Below are positions 27,085 to 36,497 of a DNA stretch of 64,000 nt, piece after piece; position 1 is the first letter of the stretch, and every line of letters begins with the position of its first letter. The position numbers and the translations under genes are program-made. The notes under the pieces are model-generated. The model ran no database searches. It was not told the DNA's origin and saw nothing but the letters and a program-made list of their open reading frames with translations. Origin of the DNA: PKWO01 sp036561005 (GTDB taxonomy: Bacteria; Pseudomonadota; Gammaproteobacteria; Burkholderiales; Burkholderiaceae_D); contig DATBQE010000172.1 of the NCBI GenBank assembly GCA_036561005.1, forward strand, positions 6,252 to 70,251. Reading direction: 5' to 3'.

Positions 27085-27603
27085 CTATTTACCGGGCAAG
27101 GCAGACTCTTTCTTGTAGATATTTTTCAAGACACTGATATCGAGACTGCGCATGTCGGCACTCTGTTTGTCTAGCCAGTCGTTGAAACCGTCTTCCTCGC
27201 CGGAGCCCCTGGCTTTAGTATCGGCGACGCCACCGCCTCCGAGCACCTGCACGGCTGTGCTGCCGCGGCGCTCGGCAATCAGTGCGAAAGCCGCACCTGC
27301 GACGGATGTCGCGCGCGAACTGTGGCAATAATTATCGACGAACACGCCAAGCGCGAAGTCGCTCGGCATGCGGCCCAGGGAAACCTGATCGTTTTGATTG
27401 GAATAGTTATAACCGGTAACAACGCCGCGAATCCAGTCGATGTACTGCTGGCGCACCGTAGGATGATCTTCCGAACCAAACCAGTCCTGGCATGACATCT
27501 TGTCGAACCCGTGGATGGCGACAAAAGATTTTTCGTCCGCCACGACAGCGACGGTGAATGAAAACGACAATGTCAAAAGAAACAAGATCGCCGGCCTGTT
27601 CAT
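27085..27603 (-). CDS. Exported protein of unknown function
   Basis: A 172-residue protein with a signal peptide (ILFLLTLSFSFTVAVVA). The mature part has two Cys (MSCQDW and DNYCHSS) spaced as in small periplasmic helical proteins, with YIDWIRGVVTGYNY between. The arrangement is a little like Rap1a-type immunity proteins, but similarity is too weak to name it. A Gly-rich stretch (VLGGGGVADTKARGSGEE) precedes a charged C-terminus. It follows accA on the same strand, 36 bases downstream. Confidence 0.6.
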   Translation of the reverse strand: MNRPAILFLLTLSFSFTVAVVADEKSFVAIHGFDKMSCQDWFGSEDHPTVRQQYIDWIRGVVTGYNYSNQNDQVSLGRMPSDFALGVFVDNYCHSSRATSVAGAAFALIAERRGSTAVQVLGGGGVADTKARGSGEEDGFNDWLDKQSADMRSLDISVLKNIYKKESALPGK

Positions 27604-27639
27604 GCGCGAACCCCTGTCAATGGCGTCGCAAGCGCGCGA

Positions 27640-28617
27640 TCAACTTTCCAGTGTGAATTCCTTGTACTCGCCATAACTGAGCAAGCGTTCATGGCGCCGC
27701 TCAAGCAGTTTCTCCACCGACATGTCGTCAACCTGGCGCAGGCTTTCCACCAGCGCCTTCTTCAATGCCGCGGCCGCGCTCTTGTGATCGCGATGGGCGC
27801 CGCCGACAGGTTCATTGACGATCTTGTCGACCAGCTTTAATGCCTTCAGGCGATGTGCTGTCAAGGCCAGTGCTTCGGCGGCGTCGTTGGTGTGATCGGT
27901 GTCGCGCCACAGGATCGAAGAGCAGGACTCAGGGGAAATCACCGAATAAGTTGCGTATTGCAGCATAAGCGACACGTCACCAACGCCGATCGCCAGAGCG
28001 CCGCCCGAGCCGCCCTCCCCGATCACCGTCGTGACGATAGGCACGCGCAGCCCCGCCATTTCGAACAGATTCTTGCCGATCGCCTGCGATTGATTGCGCT
28101 CTTCCGCATCGATACCAGGCCACGCTCCCGGCGTGTCGATGAAAGTGAATACCGGAATGCCGAATTTCTCGGCAATTTTCATCAGGCGCAGGGCCTTGCG
28201 ATATCCCTCAGGACGCGGATAACCGAAGTTGCGCATGGCGCGTTCCTTGGTGTCGCGCCCTTTCTGGTGCCCGATCACCATGCAAGCCTTGCCGTTCAGA
28301 CGCGCCAGCCCGCCGACTATCGATTGATCGTCAGCAAACATGCGGTCGCCGCGCATTTCATGGAAATCCGTGAAGATGTGCGTCACATAATCCAGCGTAT
28401 ACGGCCGCTTCGCGTGGCGGGCAACCTTGACGATCTGCCCCGGTGTGAGCTTGGAATAGATATTTTGAGTCAGCGCATAGCTCTTGGCCGACAGGCGATC
28501 GATTTCTTCCGAAAGGTCGACGGCGGATTCCTCATCGGAAAAACGCAACATGTCGATCTTTGCTTCGATGTCTGCGATCGGCGCCTCAAAATCCAGATAC
28601 AAGCTTTTATCCAGCAT
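27640..28617 (-). CDS. accA: Acetyl-CoA carboxylase carboxyltransferase subunit alpha
   Basis: A 325-residue AccA of normal length. It forms the carboxyltransferase with AccD and moves CO2 from biotin-BCCP to acetyl-CoA, the first step of fatty-acid synthesis. Visible motifs: LDFEAPIADIEAKI, RPYTLDYVTHIFTDFHEMRGDR, FIDTPGAWPGIDAEERNQSQAI, GEGGSGGALAIGVGDVSLML and YSVISPESCSSILW. ATG at 28617 is preferred over a TTG four codons earlier. accD is not in the window, as is usual in proteobacteria. Confidence 0.97.
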   Translation of the reverse strand: MLDKSLYLDFEAPIADIEAKIDMLRFSDEESAVDLSEEIDRLSAKSYALTQNIYSKLTPGQIVKVARHAKRPYTLDYVTHIFTDFHEMRGDRMFADDQSIVGGLARLNGKACMVIGHQKGRDTKERAMRNFGYPRPEGYRKALRLMKIAEKFGIPVFTFIDTPGAWPGIDAEERNQSQAIGKNLFEMAGLRVPIVTTVIGEGGSGGALAIGVGDVSLMLQYATYSVISPESCSSILWRDTDHTNDAAEALALTAHRLKALKLVDKIVNEPVGGAHRDHKSAAAALKKALVESLRQVDDMSVEKLLERRHERLLSYGEYKEFTLES

Positions 28618-28996
28618 GAATTTACCCAATTGTGATTTGAAGGGATATGCACAAGCGAATACGCTTCGGTATCGCTTAGCACACTCTCAACATTCTGTAT
28701 CGTCTGCTTCGTAAGCTCGTCGGCAATATTGCCGGCAAGGTCTCGTTTTTCTTGTTCTTATATTCACACCAGCCGTTGCCAGGATTCGCGGCTGCTCAAA
28801 CCAAACGGGGCAAAAAACCGAACATTATTGCCCATACAAAATATCTTAATAAAATATAAATTAGTGTGACCGAGACGCACATTCTAGCATTTTGGGGTGC
28901 CGCGTCAATTCGACTGAAGCTGTCGTTGCCAATAGAGCAATAGTAGGTCGCCGCACAGAACGGTCGATTGCCGGCTCGTGATAGAGTCAACAGCTC
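28618..28996. other. Divergent AT-rich intergenic region
   Basis: About 380 bp between accA and the TIGR02117-like gene, clearly richer in A/T than its surroundings around 28810-28880. Near accA (28654-28676) an imperfect hairpin AGCGAATAC...GTATCGCT sits in its probable leader. No gene is supported. Confidence 0.4.
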
Positions 28997-29719
28997 ATGA
29001 AGAAAAAGTACCTGTCACGGGCGGCATGGATAACGGTCTTGCTGCCGGCACTCTATTTCTGCGCCGCGCTCTTGCTGGGGCTCGTGCCGATCAATCGGGA
29101 CTTTTCCGAACCACAAGAGGGAATCGATGTCTATCTTCGCGCCAATGCCGTCCACGCCGATTTGATTCTGCCGGCGCTTTCGGTGCAACGCGAATGGAGC
29201 AAGCGGCCTCAAGGGCCGGCGCTGACCGACTTTGTAGCCGTCGGCTGGGGTGATCGTGCTTTTTATCTTCAAACCAGGAACTGGTCCGACCTGCGCGCCG
29301 GTAACGCAATGAACGCATTACTTGGATTGGATCGGAGCGTCTTGCATGTCGCCGCAGAGAACCAACCGGGGGCGGCGGAAGACATCGTACGTATCCGGGT
29401 GTCGAATGCCCAGTTTTCCGCCATCCTGGCGCAGATCGATGCCGCATTTGAGCTTGATCAGGACGGAAAGCCGCGTCTCATTCCCGGCGCCCACTACGCA
29501 GACAATGACAAATTCTACGAAGCCAAAGGACGCTATTCGATGTTTTCCACCTGCAACGAGTGGGTGCGGACCGTCCTTTCTCAGGCTGGAATTCGCACGG
29601 CGACTTGGGCACCGTTCGCGCCTGCCTTGCTATTTCAGGCAAGGCAGGTCGAAACATGGCCGAAAACAGGACCGAAATCAGGACCCAAATCAGGACCGAA
29701 TCCGCCCGCGATGCATTAG
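28997..29719 (+). CDS. TIGR02117/DUF2459-family exported protein
   Basis: A 240-residue protein with an N-terminal membrane helix or signal (ITVLLPALYFCAALLLGLV). The body matches the DUF2459 family: ANAVHADLILPA, VGWGDRAFYLQTRNWSDL, and FSTCNEWVRTVLSQAGIRTATWAPF. The conserved His and Cys (HADL, STCNEW) resemble a papain-like/NlpC-type amidase arrangement, but activity is unproven. The C-terminus carries a short GPKS tandem repeat from 12-bp DNA repeats near 29668-29700. It ends four bases before the convergent SDR stop. Confidence 0.8.
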   Translation: MKKKYLSRAAWITVLLPALYFCAALLLGLVPINRDFSEPQEGIDVYLRANAVHADLILPALSVQREWSKRPQGPALTDFVAVGWGDRAFYLQTRNWSDLRAGNAMNALLGLDRSVLHVAAENQPGAAEDIVRIRVSNAQFSAILAQIDAAFELDQDGKPRLIPGAHYADNDKFYEAKGRYSMFSTCNEWVRTVLSQAGIRTATWAPFAPALLFQARQVETWPKTGPKSGPKSGPNPPAMH

Positions 29720-29722
29720 AAC

Positions 29723-30472
29723 TCAAAGCTGGCTCATGCCGCCATCGACGATCAACTCGGTACCTACGATGAAAGCTGCTTCCGGCGAAGCCAGATAGAC
29801 CACCGCACTGGCCACCTCTTCCGGCGTGCCGAAGCGCTTGAGCGGCACCTGCGACTTGATACCTTCCGCAAGCTCGCCCAGTTGCTCGGCCGGAACGCCC
29901 AAGCGACCGTACAGCGGCGTGGCGACCGGGCCCGGGCTCACCACATTGACACGGACACCGCGGCCTATCAATTCGGCCGAAAGCGTTTTGGCCAGGGAAA
30001 TCAGTGCCGCCTTGCTGGCGGCATAGACGCTGGAACCGGGCATGCCGATATGTGCATTGATCGAGCCATTGAGAATAATCGCTGCGCCCGGATTGAGCAA
30101 GGGTGTGATCGCCTGGATGGTGAAGAAGGCGCCCTTCACATTCACATTGAAGGTTTGGTCCCACAAGGCCTCGTCGACCGCCTCCAGAGCACCAAATTTG
30201 GCGATGCCGGCATTGACGAAGACCGCATCGAGTTTAATGTCCCGTGCAGCCAGAATCTGCGCCAACTCGCCCGCCGCGCCGACATCTCCCGCATCGTTAC
30301 GCAGGGCGATGGTCGTAGAACCAAGTTCCTCACGTGCCAGATCCAGTGTCTTTTGATCGCGCCCCGTGATGACGACCCTGGCGCCCTGCCGGGCGAATTC
30401 CCTGGCCGCCGCCAGGCCGATACCGCTATTGCCGCCGGTTACCAAAACGACTTTTTTGTCGAATTTGCTCAT
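29723..30472 (-). CDS. Short-chain dehydrogenase/reductase
   Basis: A 249-residue classical SDR. NAD(P) motif TGGNSGIGLA at about residue 12, NAG in FVNAGIAKFG, Ser in ILNGSINAH and the catalytic YAASK are all present, so activity is expected. Substrate unknown. GGAG lies six bases before the ATG at 30472, chosen over a longer frame from 30529. It is divergent from a second SDR across a 294-bp AT-rich gap. Confidence 0.9.
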   Translation of the reverse strand: MSKFDKKVVLVTGGNSGIGLAAAREFARQGARVVITGRDQKTLDLAREELGSTTIALRNDAGDVGAAGELAQILAARDIKLDAVFVNAGIAKFGALEAVDEALWDQTFNVNVKGAFFTIQAITPLLNPGAAIILNGSINAHIGMPGSSVYAASKAALISLAKTLSAELIGRGVRVNVVSPGPVATPLYGRLGVPAEQLGELAEGIKSQVPLKRFGTPEEVASAVVYLASPEAAFIVGTELIVDGGMSQL

Positions 30473-30766
30473 GATGTTCTCCATTTCGAATGTGGTTTCA
30501 ATCCGGTCACGCAGAAATTGCGGAACCATGGAGTCAAGATAGCGTTCAGAGTTAATGCATTCAATAGCGTATTAATTGATCCAACATTCATCATTTGTGA
30601 ATTAACTAAATCTAATCGTCACTTCATTGGCAAATGCGCATTCGGCATCCCTGGCACCGAAAGAATAAAATCGCCATTGAAAAGACCTTGCAACCCGGCA
30701 GTTCAGGCCCAACATCCAATCGACCGGCACTGTGTTCTTGCCCATCAACCAATCAAGGGAATCGCC

Positions 30767-31561
30767 ATGCACATTGATCTAGCCAGCAGACATGCAATCA
30801 TTACCGGCTCGACTGCCGGAATCGGCTTTGCCATCGCACACGGCCTGGCCGCCGCCGGTGCCAGCATCGTCATCAATGGAAGAACCGATGACCGCGTCGC
30901 AGAGGCAGTGGGGAAATTGCGCGCCATGCTGCCCAATGCCCGCATACAGGGCGTCGCGGCCGATCTCGGCACGGTCGATGGCGTGGCCGCATTTGTCTCG
31001 CAGGTTCCGCAGACCGATATCCTGATCAACAATTTGGGAATATTCGAACCCAAGCCGTTCTTCGACATACCGGATGCCGACTGGGAACGCTTCTTTCAGG
31101 TCAACGTCATGAGTGCTGTCCGCATGTCGCGCCACTACGCCCCCGGCATGAAGGATCGCGGATGGGGCCGTATCCAGTTTCTATCAAGCGAATCAGCCGT
31201 GCAGATTCCCGCAGAAATGGTCCACTACGGCATGACCAAGACGGCCATGCTCGCCATCTCGCGCGGGCTGGCGGAGACTCTCGCGGGCAGCGGCGTCACG
31301 GTCAATGCCGTGCTGCCGGGTCCGACCCGCTCCGAAGGTGTGGCGACATTCTTCGAAAAGATGGCCGGCGGCGCTGGCGCCTCGACCGAGGCGCTGGAAG
31401 CTGATTTCATCCGCCAGCACCGGCCGAGTTCGTTGATACAGAGGCTGGCAACAACCGAGGAAGTCGCCAACATGTCGGTCTACCTGGCGTCGGAGCAGGC
31501 CTCTGCCACCACCGGTTCGGCCATGCGGGTCGATGGCGGAGTGGTTCGCTCCATCCTGTAA
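30767..31561 (+). CDS. Short-chain dehydrogenase/reductase
   Basis: A 264-residue SDR with TGSTAGIGFA, NNLGIFEPK, the Ser in FLSSESAVQIP and catalytic YGMTK, so intact. It differs from its divergent neighbour throughout and is not a recent copy. AAGGGA is six bases before the ATG at 30767; the open frame runs much further upstream but that part is antisense to the first SDR. Its stop is eight bases from the convergent LysR gene's stop. Confidence 0.9.
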   Translation: MHIDLASRHAIITGSTAGIGFAIAHGLAAAGASIVINGRTDDRVAEAVGKLRAMLPNARIQGVAADLGTVDGVAAFVSQVPQTDILINNLGIFEPKPFFDIPDADWERFFQVNVMSAVRMSRHYAPGMKDRGWGRIQFLSSESAVQIPAEMVHYGMTKTAMLAISRGLAETLAGSGVTVNAVLPGPTRSEGVATFFEKMAGGAGASTEALEADFIRQHRPSSLIQRLATTEEVANMSVYLASEQASATTGSAMRVDGGVVRSIL

Positions 31562-31569
31562 CCCGGTGT

Positions 31570-32496
31570 TCAGGAACGTGCCGAGTCGAGGTCTGTTTCC
31601 CATGGCGGCACGCCTTGAAAAGCTTCCACGAGAAAATCGATCATCACGCGCACCTTTGCGCTCAAGTGGCGCCGGCTCGGGTAAAGCGCGAGAATATCGA
31701 TGTCAGGCATACGGAAGCCGGGCAATAACGCCACCAGGCGCCCGGCTCGCAAGTCGGCGCCGACAAGAAACGTCGGTTGCCAGATGATGCCTGTACCGCC
31801 CAAGGCCGCAGCGCGCGCGGTGTCGCCATTGTTGGTGTGCATCACGCAAGGGACTTTCACTGCATGCGTGTGGCCGGCATGGTCAAGAAAATTCCACTCA
31901 TCCGCCGTTGCAGAATAACGATAGCCGATGCACGCGTGTTCGAGCAGATCGGCCGGCACTCTGGGGGTGCCGTGCTTGCGTAAATACGCCGGTGACGCGC
32001 ACACAATATTCTGCGACGTAGCCAGCTTGCGCGCGGAATGGGTGTTGCCGGCCACACGCGAAATGCGGATGGCCATGTCATATCCTTCTTCGAGAATGTC
32101 CACCACACGGTCACTGAGGGCGATATCGAGTTCGATTTCAGGATAGCGCTTGAGAAATTGCGGCCACAGCGGTGCCAGATGCAAGACACCAAAGCTGAGC
32201 GGCGCATTGATGCGCAAGGTGCCGCGCGGATGCAGGGTCGATAGCGAAGACACAGCTTCTGCCTCCGCCACCTCTTCAAGTATGGACTTGGCCCGTTCAT
32301 ACAGCGCCTCGCCGCTTTCCGTGAGCGATATCTTGCGTGAACTGCGATTGAGCAGGCGCGTGCCAAGGTGCGCTTCCAGATCGCTCACATAACGCGTAAC
32401 GTTGGCGGGCGACGTGTCGAGCGCCTCGGCTGCCCTTGCGAATCCGCTCCTCCGTACAACTTCAACGAAGACTTCAAAGGCACGCAATCGATCCAT
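31570..32496 (-). CDS. LysR-family transcriptional regulator
   Basis: A 308-residue LysR protein, usual length. The winged helix is residues ~1-60 (LRAFEVFVEVVRRSGFARAAEAL, then SPANVTRYVSDLEAHLGTRLLNR) and the effector domain follows (GTLRINAPLSFGVLHL, EEGYDMAIRISRV). The type resembles the CrgA/AaeR-like group that often controls nearby oxidoreductase genes, so the adjacent SDRs are plausible targets by inference. It is convergent with the SDR at 30767 and 81 bases from the AhpD-like gene's end. Confidence 0.9.
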   Translation of the reverse strand: MDRLRAFEVFVEVVRRSGFARAAEALDTSPANVTRYVSDLEAHLGTRLLNRSSRKISLTESGEALYERAKSILEEVAEAEAVSSLSTLHPRGTLRINAPLSFGVLHLAPLWPQFLKRYPEIELDIALSDRVVDILEEGYDMAIRISRVAGNTHSARKLATSQNIVCASPAYLRKHGTPRVPADLLEHACIGYRYSATADEWNFLDHAGHTHAVKVPCVMHTNNGDTARAAALGGTGIIWQPTFLVGADLRAGRLVALLPGFRMPDIDILALYPSRRHLSAKVRVMIDFLVEAFQGVPPWETDLDSARS

Positions 32497-32577
32497 GATT
32501 CCCCAAAAATGAAGATTTGAAGGGAATTTTGCAGCTTAATTCATGAAATGTAAATCAAATGCGTGCCGTGAAGCCGA

Positions 32578-33015
32578 TCAAGCCGGCATCTTGCGAAATC
32601 CAACACCAAACCGATTCCAACTGTTAATCGCATTGATTGCCAGGGTCAGGTCGACCATCTCCTTGTCGGAAAATTGGGCGGCAGCCATCTCGTAATCGGC
32701 ATCGGGTGCGTGCGTGTCGGCGAGCCGGGTCAGAGCCTCGGTCCAGGCTAGCGCTGCTCGCTCGCGTTCGGTAAAAAACGGCGTCTCGCGCCACACAGAT
32801 ACGTTGTGCAAGCGCCGCTCGGTTTCTCCGCCCTTGCGCGCATCGGTGGTGTGCATGTCGACGCAAAATGCGCAGCCGTTTATCTGCGAAGCACGCAATT
32901 TGATCAGTTCGATCAGAGGCTGCTCCAACCCGAGCTTTGTGACTGCCACTTCAAGCGCAATCATCGCCTTCAAGGCATCCGGTGAGGCGTGATAGAAATC
33001 GGCACGTGTTTTCAA
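32578..33015 (-). CDS. Carboxymuconolactone decarboxylase/AhpD-family protein
   Basis: About 145 residues, family length. The peroxidatic-type CxxC plus His motif is clear in GCAFCVDMHTTDAR. AhpD-like proteins reduce peroxides or accept electrons from such disulfides. AGGAGA is five bases before a TTG at 33015 and family similarity starts there (KTRADFYHASPDALKA); an in-frame ATG at 33048 is the alternative start without such a site. The gene is divergent from a MocR-type regulator starting at 33152, a common regulator-target pairing. Confidence 0.87.
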   Translation of the reverse strand: MKTRADFYHASPDALKAMIALEVAVTKLGLEQPLIELIKLRASQINGCAFCVDMHTTDARKGGETERRLHNVSVWRETPFFTERERAALAWTEALTRLADTHAPDADYEMAAAQFSDKEMVDLTLAINAINSWNRFGVGFRKMPA

Positions 33016-33151
33016 GGTATTCTCCTGTTCATTGAGGGACAAATTCATTGTAAAAGCTCGGCACCTGCTTAAGGGTGGCCAATCCCGGGGAAAATTGCGG
33101 GACCATTCCCCTCGGCTCCCGGCAGTCCGGCAATCGACAATCGCGAAAAGC

Positions 33152-34582
33152 ATGGAACTGCATATTCTGATCGAAGGCGATACCGACCTGGCAGCGCAAT
33201 TGCACCGCCAGATTGGCGAAGCCATACGTTCCGGACGCCTCGCAGACGGTCAGCAGCTTCCTCCATCGCGCCTCCTCGCCCAGCAACTGGGCATATCGCG
33301 CAAGACGGTCTCGGAAGCATATGCTCGGCTGACCTATGACAAACTGCTGGCCGGCAAAACGGGCAAAGGCAGTTTCGTCATCGCGCCGCAGAAGACACGC
33401 TTGGACAAACGCTCAGCCGACAGCCTCGCGGGCCGCACCATATTGCAGAAGTGGAATAGCATGGTGACGCCCTTGCGCCAGCCTTTACCGCACGGTAAGT
33501 CGCGCTACGAGTTCTTGGGAGGCAGCCCGAGCCCACAGCATTTTCCGCATGACGAATGGCGTCGCTGCATGCTGCACGGACTGCGCATGCAACAACAGAC
33601 GCAAGGGTTCTATAGTTACGCAGAAGGGTTGCCCGCATTGCGCGAAGCCATCGCGCGCCACGCCTCGTTCTCGCGCGGCGTCGTTTGCGGCGTACACGAC
33701 ATCATTGTGACCAACGGGGCGCAACAGGCGCTCGATCTGCTGGGCCGCGTGCTTTTGGAACCCGGCAGCGTCGTCGCAGTCGAGGAACCGGGATACCCTG
33801 CTGCCCGGTTAATCTTTGCCAGCCAGGGCGCACGGGTGATCGGCGTGCCGGTCGATGCGGAAGGAATGATCGCCGACCGTATCCCCTCCGAAGCGAACCT
33901 GATATACACCACGCCGGCACACCAATTCCCGCTCGGCATGGCGATGAGCCTGGCGCGCCGCGAAGCGCTGCTGGAAAAAGCCAAGGCGATCGGTGCGATC
34001 ATCATCGAAGACGACTACGACAGCGCCTTCCGCTACGAAGGACGTCCGACCGATTCGTTGCAAAGTATGGATCGTCACGGCATGGTCTGTTACGTAGGCA
34101 GTTTTTCCAAGGTCATGCTGCCCGAACTTCGCATCGGTTACCTGATAGCGCCGCCGGCGGTATTAAACCCACTGCAGACAGCCAAGCATTTGAGCGATTG
34201 GCACACAGGCCTGCAGATACAGCACGCTTTGACCAAATTTATCGACGATGGCTACCTGCAAAAACATATCCGCCGTTGCCATCAGGTCTACGCAGGGCGC
34301 AGGGAAAAACTTCTGCAAATGTTTGCGGGTCCGCTCGCCGATTGGTTCGAACTCGTGCCGATCAGTGCAGGCTTCCACTTGGCTGCGCTGGCCAGGCGTG
34401 AAATCGACATCGGTTTATTGATCAAACTGGCGCGCCGAGTGGAAGTGGGATTGCATCCCCTGCGCAGTTTCTATCATGGGGATGTGACGCAAGACGGGCT
34501 CTTCTTCGGCTACGGCGCGATTGAAACGCTCGACATCGAGCCGGCCTTGTTGCGCGTACGGGATATCTTGTTGCAGATGTAA
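33152..34582 (+). CDS. MocR/PdxR-type regulator (GntR HTH fused to aminotransferase domain)
   Basis: A 476-residue MocR protein. The GntR winged helix is residues ~10-75 (LHRQIGEAIRSGRLADGQQLPPSR, then GISRKTVSEAYARL). The rest is a fold-type I aminotransferase domain with the PLP-binding lysine in YVGSFSKVMLPELRIGY and the YPAARLIF and IIEDDYDSAFRY segments. Such proteins bind PLP as effector rather than catalyse. ATG at 33152 gives the usual N-terminus. It probably controls the divergent AhpD-like gene, and perhaps itself, from the 136-bp shared region. Confidence 0.9.
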   Translation: MELHILIEGDTDLAAQLHRQIGEAIRSGRLADGQQLPPSRLLAQQLGISRKTVSEAYARLTYDKLLAGKTGKGSFVIAPQKTRLDKRSADSLAGRTILQKWNSMVTPLRQPLPHGKSRYEFLGGSPSPQHFPHDEWRRCMLHGLRMQQQTQGFYSYAEGLPALREAIARHASFSRGVVCGVHDIIVTNGAQQALDLLGRVLLEPGSVVAVEEPGYPAARLIFASQGARVIGVPVDAEGMIADRIPSEANLIYTTPAHQFPLGMAMSLARREALLEKAKAIGAIIIEDDYDSAFRYEGRPTDSLQSMDRHGMVCYVGSFSKVMLPELRIGYLIAPPAVLNPLQTAKHLSDWHTGLQIQHALTKFIDDGYLQKHIRRCHQVYAGRREKLLQMFAGPLADWFELVPISAGFHLAALARREIDIGLLIKLARRVEVGLHPLRSFYHGDVTQDGLFFGYGAIETLDIEPALLRVRDILLQM

Positions 34583-34586
34583 AGGA

Positions 34587-34904
34587 TCAGGCATCAGGCT
34601 GGTAGGTATGCCCGCATTTGACGTAAATCTTGCGGTCGTATCCGATCTTGGCAATCAGCGCCGCGCCGCCCTGGGGCTTTTCCACCGGGGCGATGAGAGG
34701 AGTGCCATCCGGCTGCACTTGCCTGTAACCGAGCGAGCCGCAGGTCTTGCCCGCTTCTTCCAGGCACGCGTCCACCGCCTGGAAGCGGCATGAGACCGAA
34801 TACACCATGTTACCTTCCGCAGTATAGGTTTCCCTGGTCGACACGCAACCGGCCACCGCAATGGCGCCCAGCACCGTTAACACTAATGGCAATGCTTTGT
34901 TCAA
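34587..34904 (-). CDS. Small lipoprotein of unknown function
   Basis: A 105-residue protein with a lipoprotein signal: hydrophobic run LPLVLTVLGAIA then lipobox VAGC with Cys near residue 20. The mature part has four further Cys (SCRF, DACLEE, KTCGS, KCGHTY), which could form two disulfides in the periplasm. No family recognised. It converges on the MocR gene with four bases between stops. Confidence 0.7.
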   Translation of the reverse strand: MNKALPLVLTVLGAIAVAGCVSTRETYTAEGNMVYSVSCRFQAVDACLEEAGKTCGSLGYRQVQPDGTPLIAPVEKPQGGAALIAKIGYDRKIYVKCGHTYQPDA

Positions 34905-35086
34905 ATTTCTCTCCGCAAGATCCGCCGGTGTACGTCAAGCGTGAAGGATCATCGTCGACATGACAATTAATGAACGATTGTCCGATATTTTTGCTGCGCC
35001 GATTGCGACAACAGAGCGGGAGTCACGACGCAATTCTGAAATTTCAGGATAGCAACAATGCGAAACTGTCCGGTCTGTAGGGAAAT

Positions 35087-36205
35087 TCAACCGAAGGCAG
35101 TGTATTTTCTCTTCTGAAACAACTTGGCGCGGTTGACCATAACCATGACCTTATTCTTGGGGACGATGGCAGATACGGCGAAATTCGGTGACTGGGTGTC
35201 GCGTTGCACCGGCTCACCCAAGGGCATACCGACGCCGTTGACGAGGCTGAACACCGTCGGTGTGTGGGCTTGGGTACCGCGTGCAGTCACGATGGCCGTT
35301 TCACCATTGGCCAATCTGACGTAACTGCCAGGCGGATAAATTCCGATTTCCTTGATAATGATACCGGCAATGCTCTGGCTCAAGCCCTTGCCCTGGAACA
35401 TTTCCTTTGCCGCAACGTTAGGCGCCTTGGCCACCCGATAGGCGCGCGGGGAAATCTTTGCCAGATACACATCGGCATGATGAATGATATCGGCCATCTC
35501 GGACAGTGCCCTGCCTCCCAATGCTTCCGGGTGATGCTCGTCTACTGCGCGCAACCAGTCGCCATTGGTCACGCCCATGCGTTCCAGCAGCAAGCGACCG
35601 CGCCTGCCGTGATCGTTCAATTGCTCGCGCTGCGCAGGTGTCACAGGATCTTTTTGAACTGCCAGAACGGATTGCAATTCGAGGATCGCAATGTTCATGG
35701 TTGCTGCTGCCTGGCTCAGGATATCCACACTTCCTGACTCCCAATTCATGCGCTTTGAAAGGAGCGCAACGAGAACTGCGGTCTGCAGATTGTGGCCCGC
35801 CACGTAATTGGTCAGGTCCATTTGCATCAATTCGAAAATCGCTGCGTCCGGGCTCTTGTCGATCAGTGTGGCGATAGACGTGGCCGACTCCTGCAAGTCT
35901 TCAAGAATGCGCGGCGCATCACGTTCCAATTGCGACAAACCGAGCCGGCTGATCTTCCTGCGCAGTTGATCCCATTCCATAAATGGATCGTACTCGGGAG
36001 GACGGATGAATTCAGCCTTGGTCTTTTCGATTTCTGCCGCACTGGCATACATGCCGCGTTCAAGCAGACTGTACAGCTGGCTCTCACTGCGCACGACATA
36101 TCCGCGTTGGAGCAAAAGCTCGCCTTTAGCGGAAAAAACATCCCACTTAAGCGGCTGGTCAACTTTGACCATACCATCGGACAATTCTCGCAACTGGACA
36201 GCCAT
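35087..36205 (-). CDS. Degenerate HD-GYP domain protein
   Basis: A 372-residue protein with the layout of HD-GYP proteins: an N-terminal part (LRELSDGMVKVDQPLKWDVFSAKGELLLQRG) as in the DUF3391-like lead domain, then the helical HD region. The metal-binding HD is replaced (LSQAAATMNIAILEL where HDIGK should be) and GYP is lost (HHPEALGG). A His in NDHGRRG and the HH remain. It therefore probably cannot hydrolyse c-di-GMP; it may bind it or act by protein contacts. A C-terminal stretch (GSYVRLANGETAIVTARG) matches the usual extension. It is transcribed alone. Confidence 0.8.
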   Translation of the reverse strand: MAVQLRELSDGMVKVDQPLKWDVFSAKGELLLQRGYVVRSESQLYSLLERGMYASAAEIEKTKAEFIRPPEYDPFMEWDQLRRKISRLGLSQLERDAPRILEDLQESATSIATLIDKSPDAAIFELMQMDLTNYVAGHNLQTAVLVALLSKRMNWESGSVDILSQAAATMNIAILELQSVLAVQKDPVTPAQREQLNDHGRRGRLLLERMGVTNGDWLRAVDEHHPEALGGRALSEMADIIHHADVYLAKISPRAYRVAKAPNVAAKEMFQGKGLSQSIAGIIIKEIGIYPPGSYVRLANGETAIVTARGTQAHTPTVFSLVNGVGMPLGEPVQRDTQSPNFAVSAIVPKNKVMVMVNRAKLFQKRKYTAFG

Positions 36206-36497
36206 ACAACTTTGCTCCCACGCAATATGCTGAAATAATGATCTCTTTTTGGCGCAATTGGTATGTAATTTTCAGTTTGGTCCAGATTTGGACGGATAAA
36301 CGTTTCCGACATACAACAATAATAGCTACAGCAAAATCAAGGAGTTAGCTCACAAATTCATCATTATGATGCCTGGTTGATTTGGCAACAATTCAAATGG
36401 GCATCCATCCATGCCCAATCGTGCTGCTCCTGCACTTCCTTAATTTTCATGCAATACTCGACCGACCACACTTGTATTTTCCACTACGGGACTCGTC

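Noticed and set aside
29882..30766. Long upstream extension of the second SDR reading frame.
   Set aside because: It lies antisense to the first SDR; family similarity and the AAGGGA ribosome site begin at 30767.
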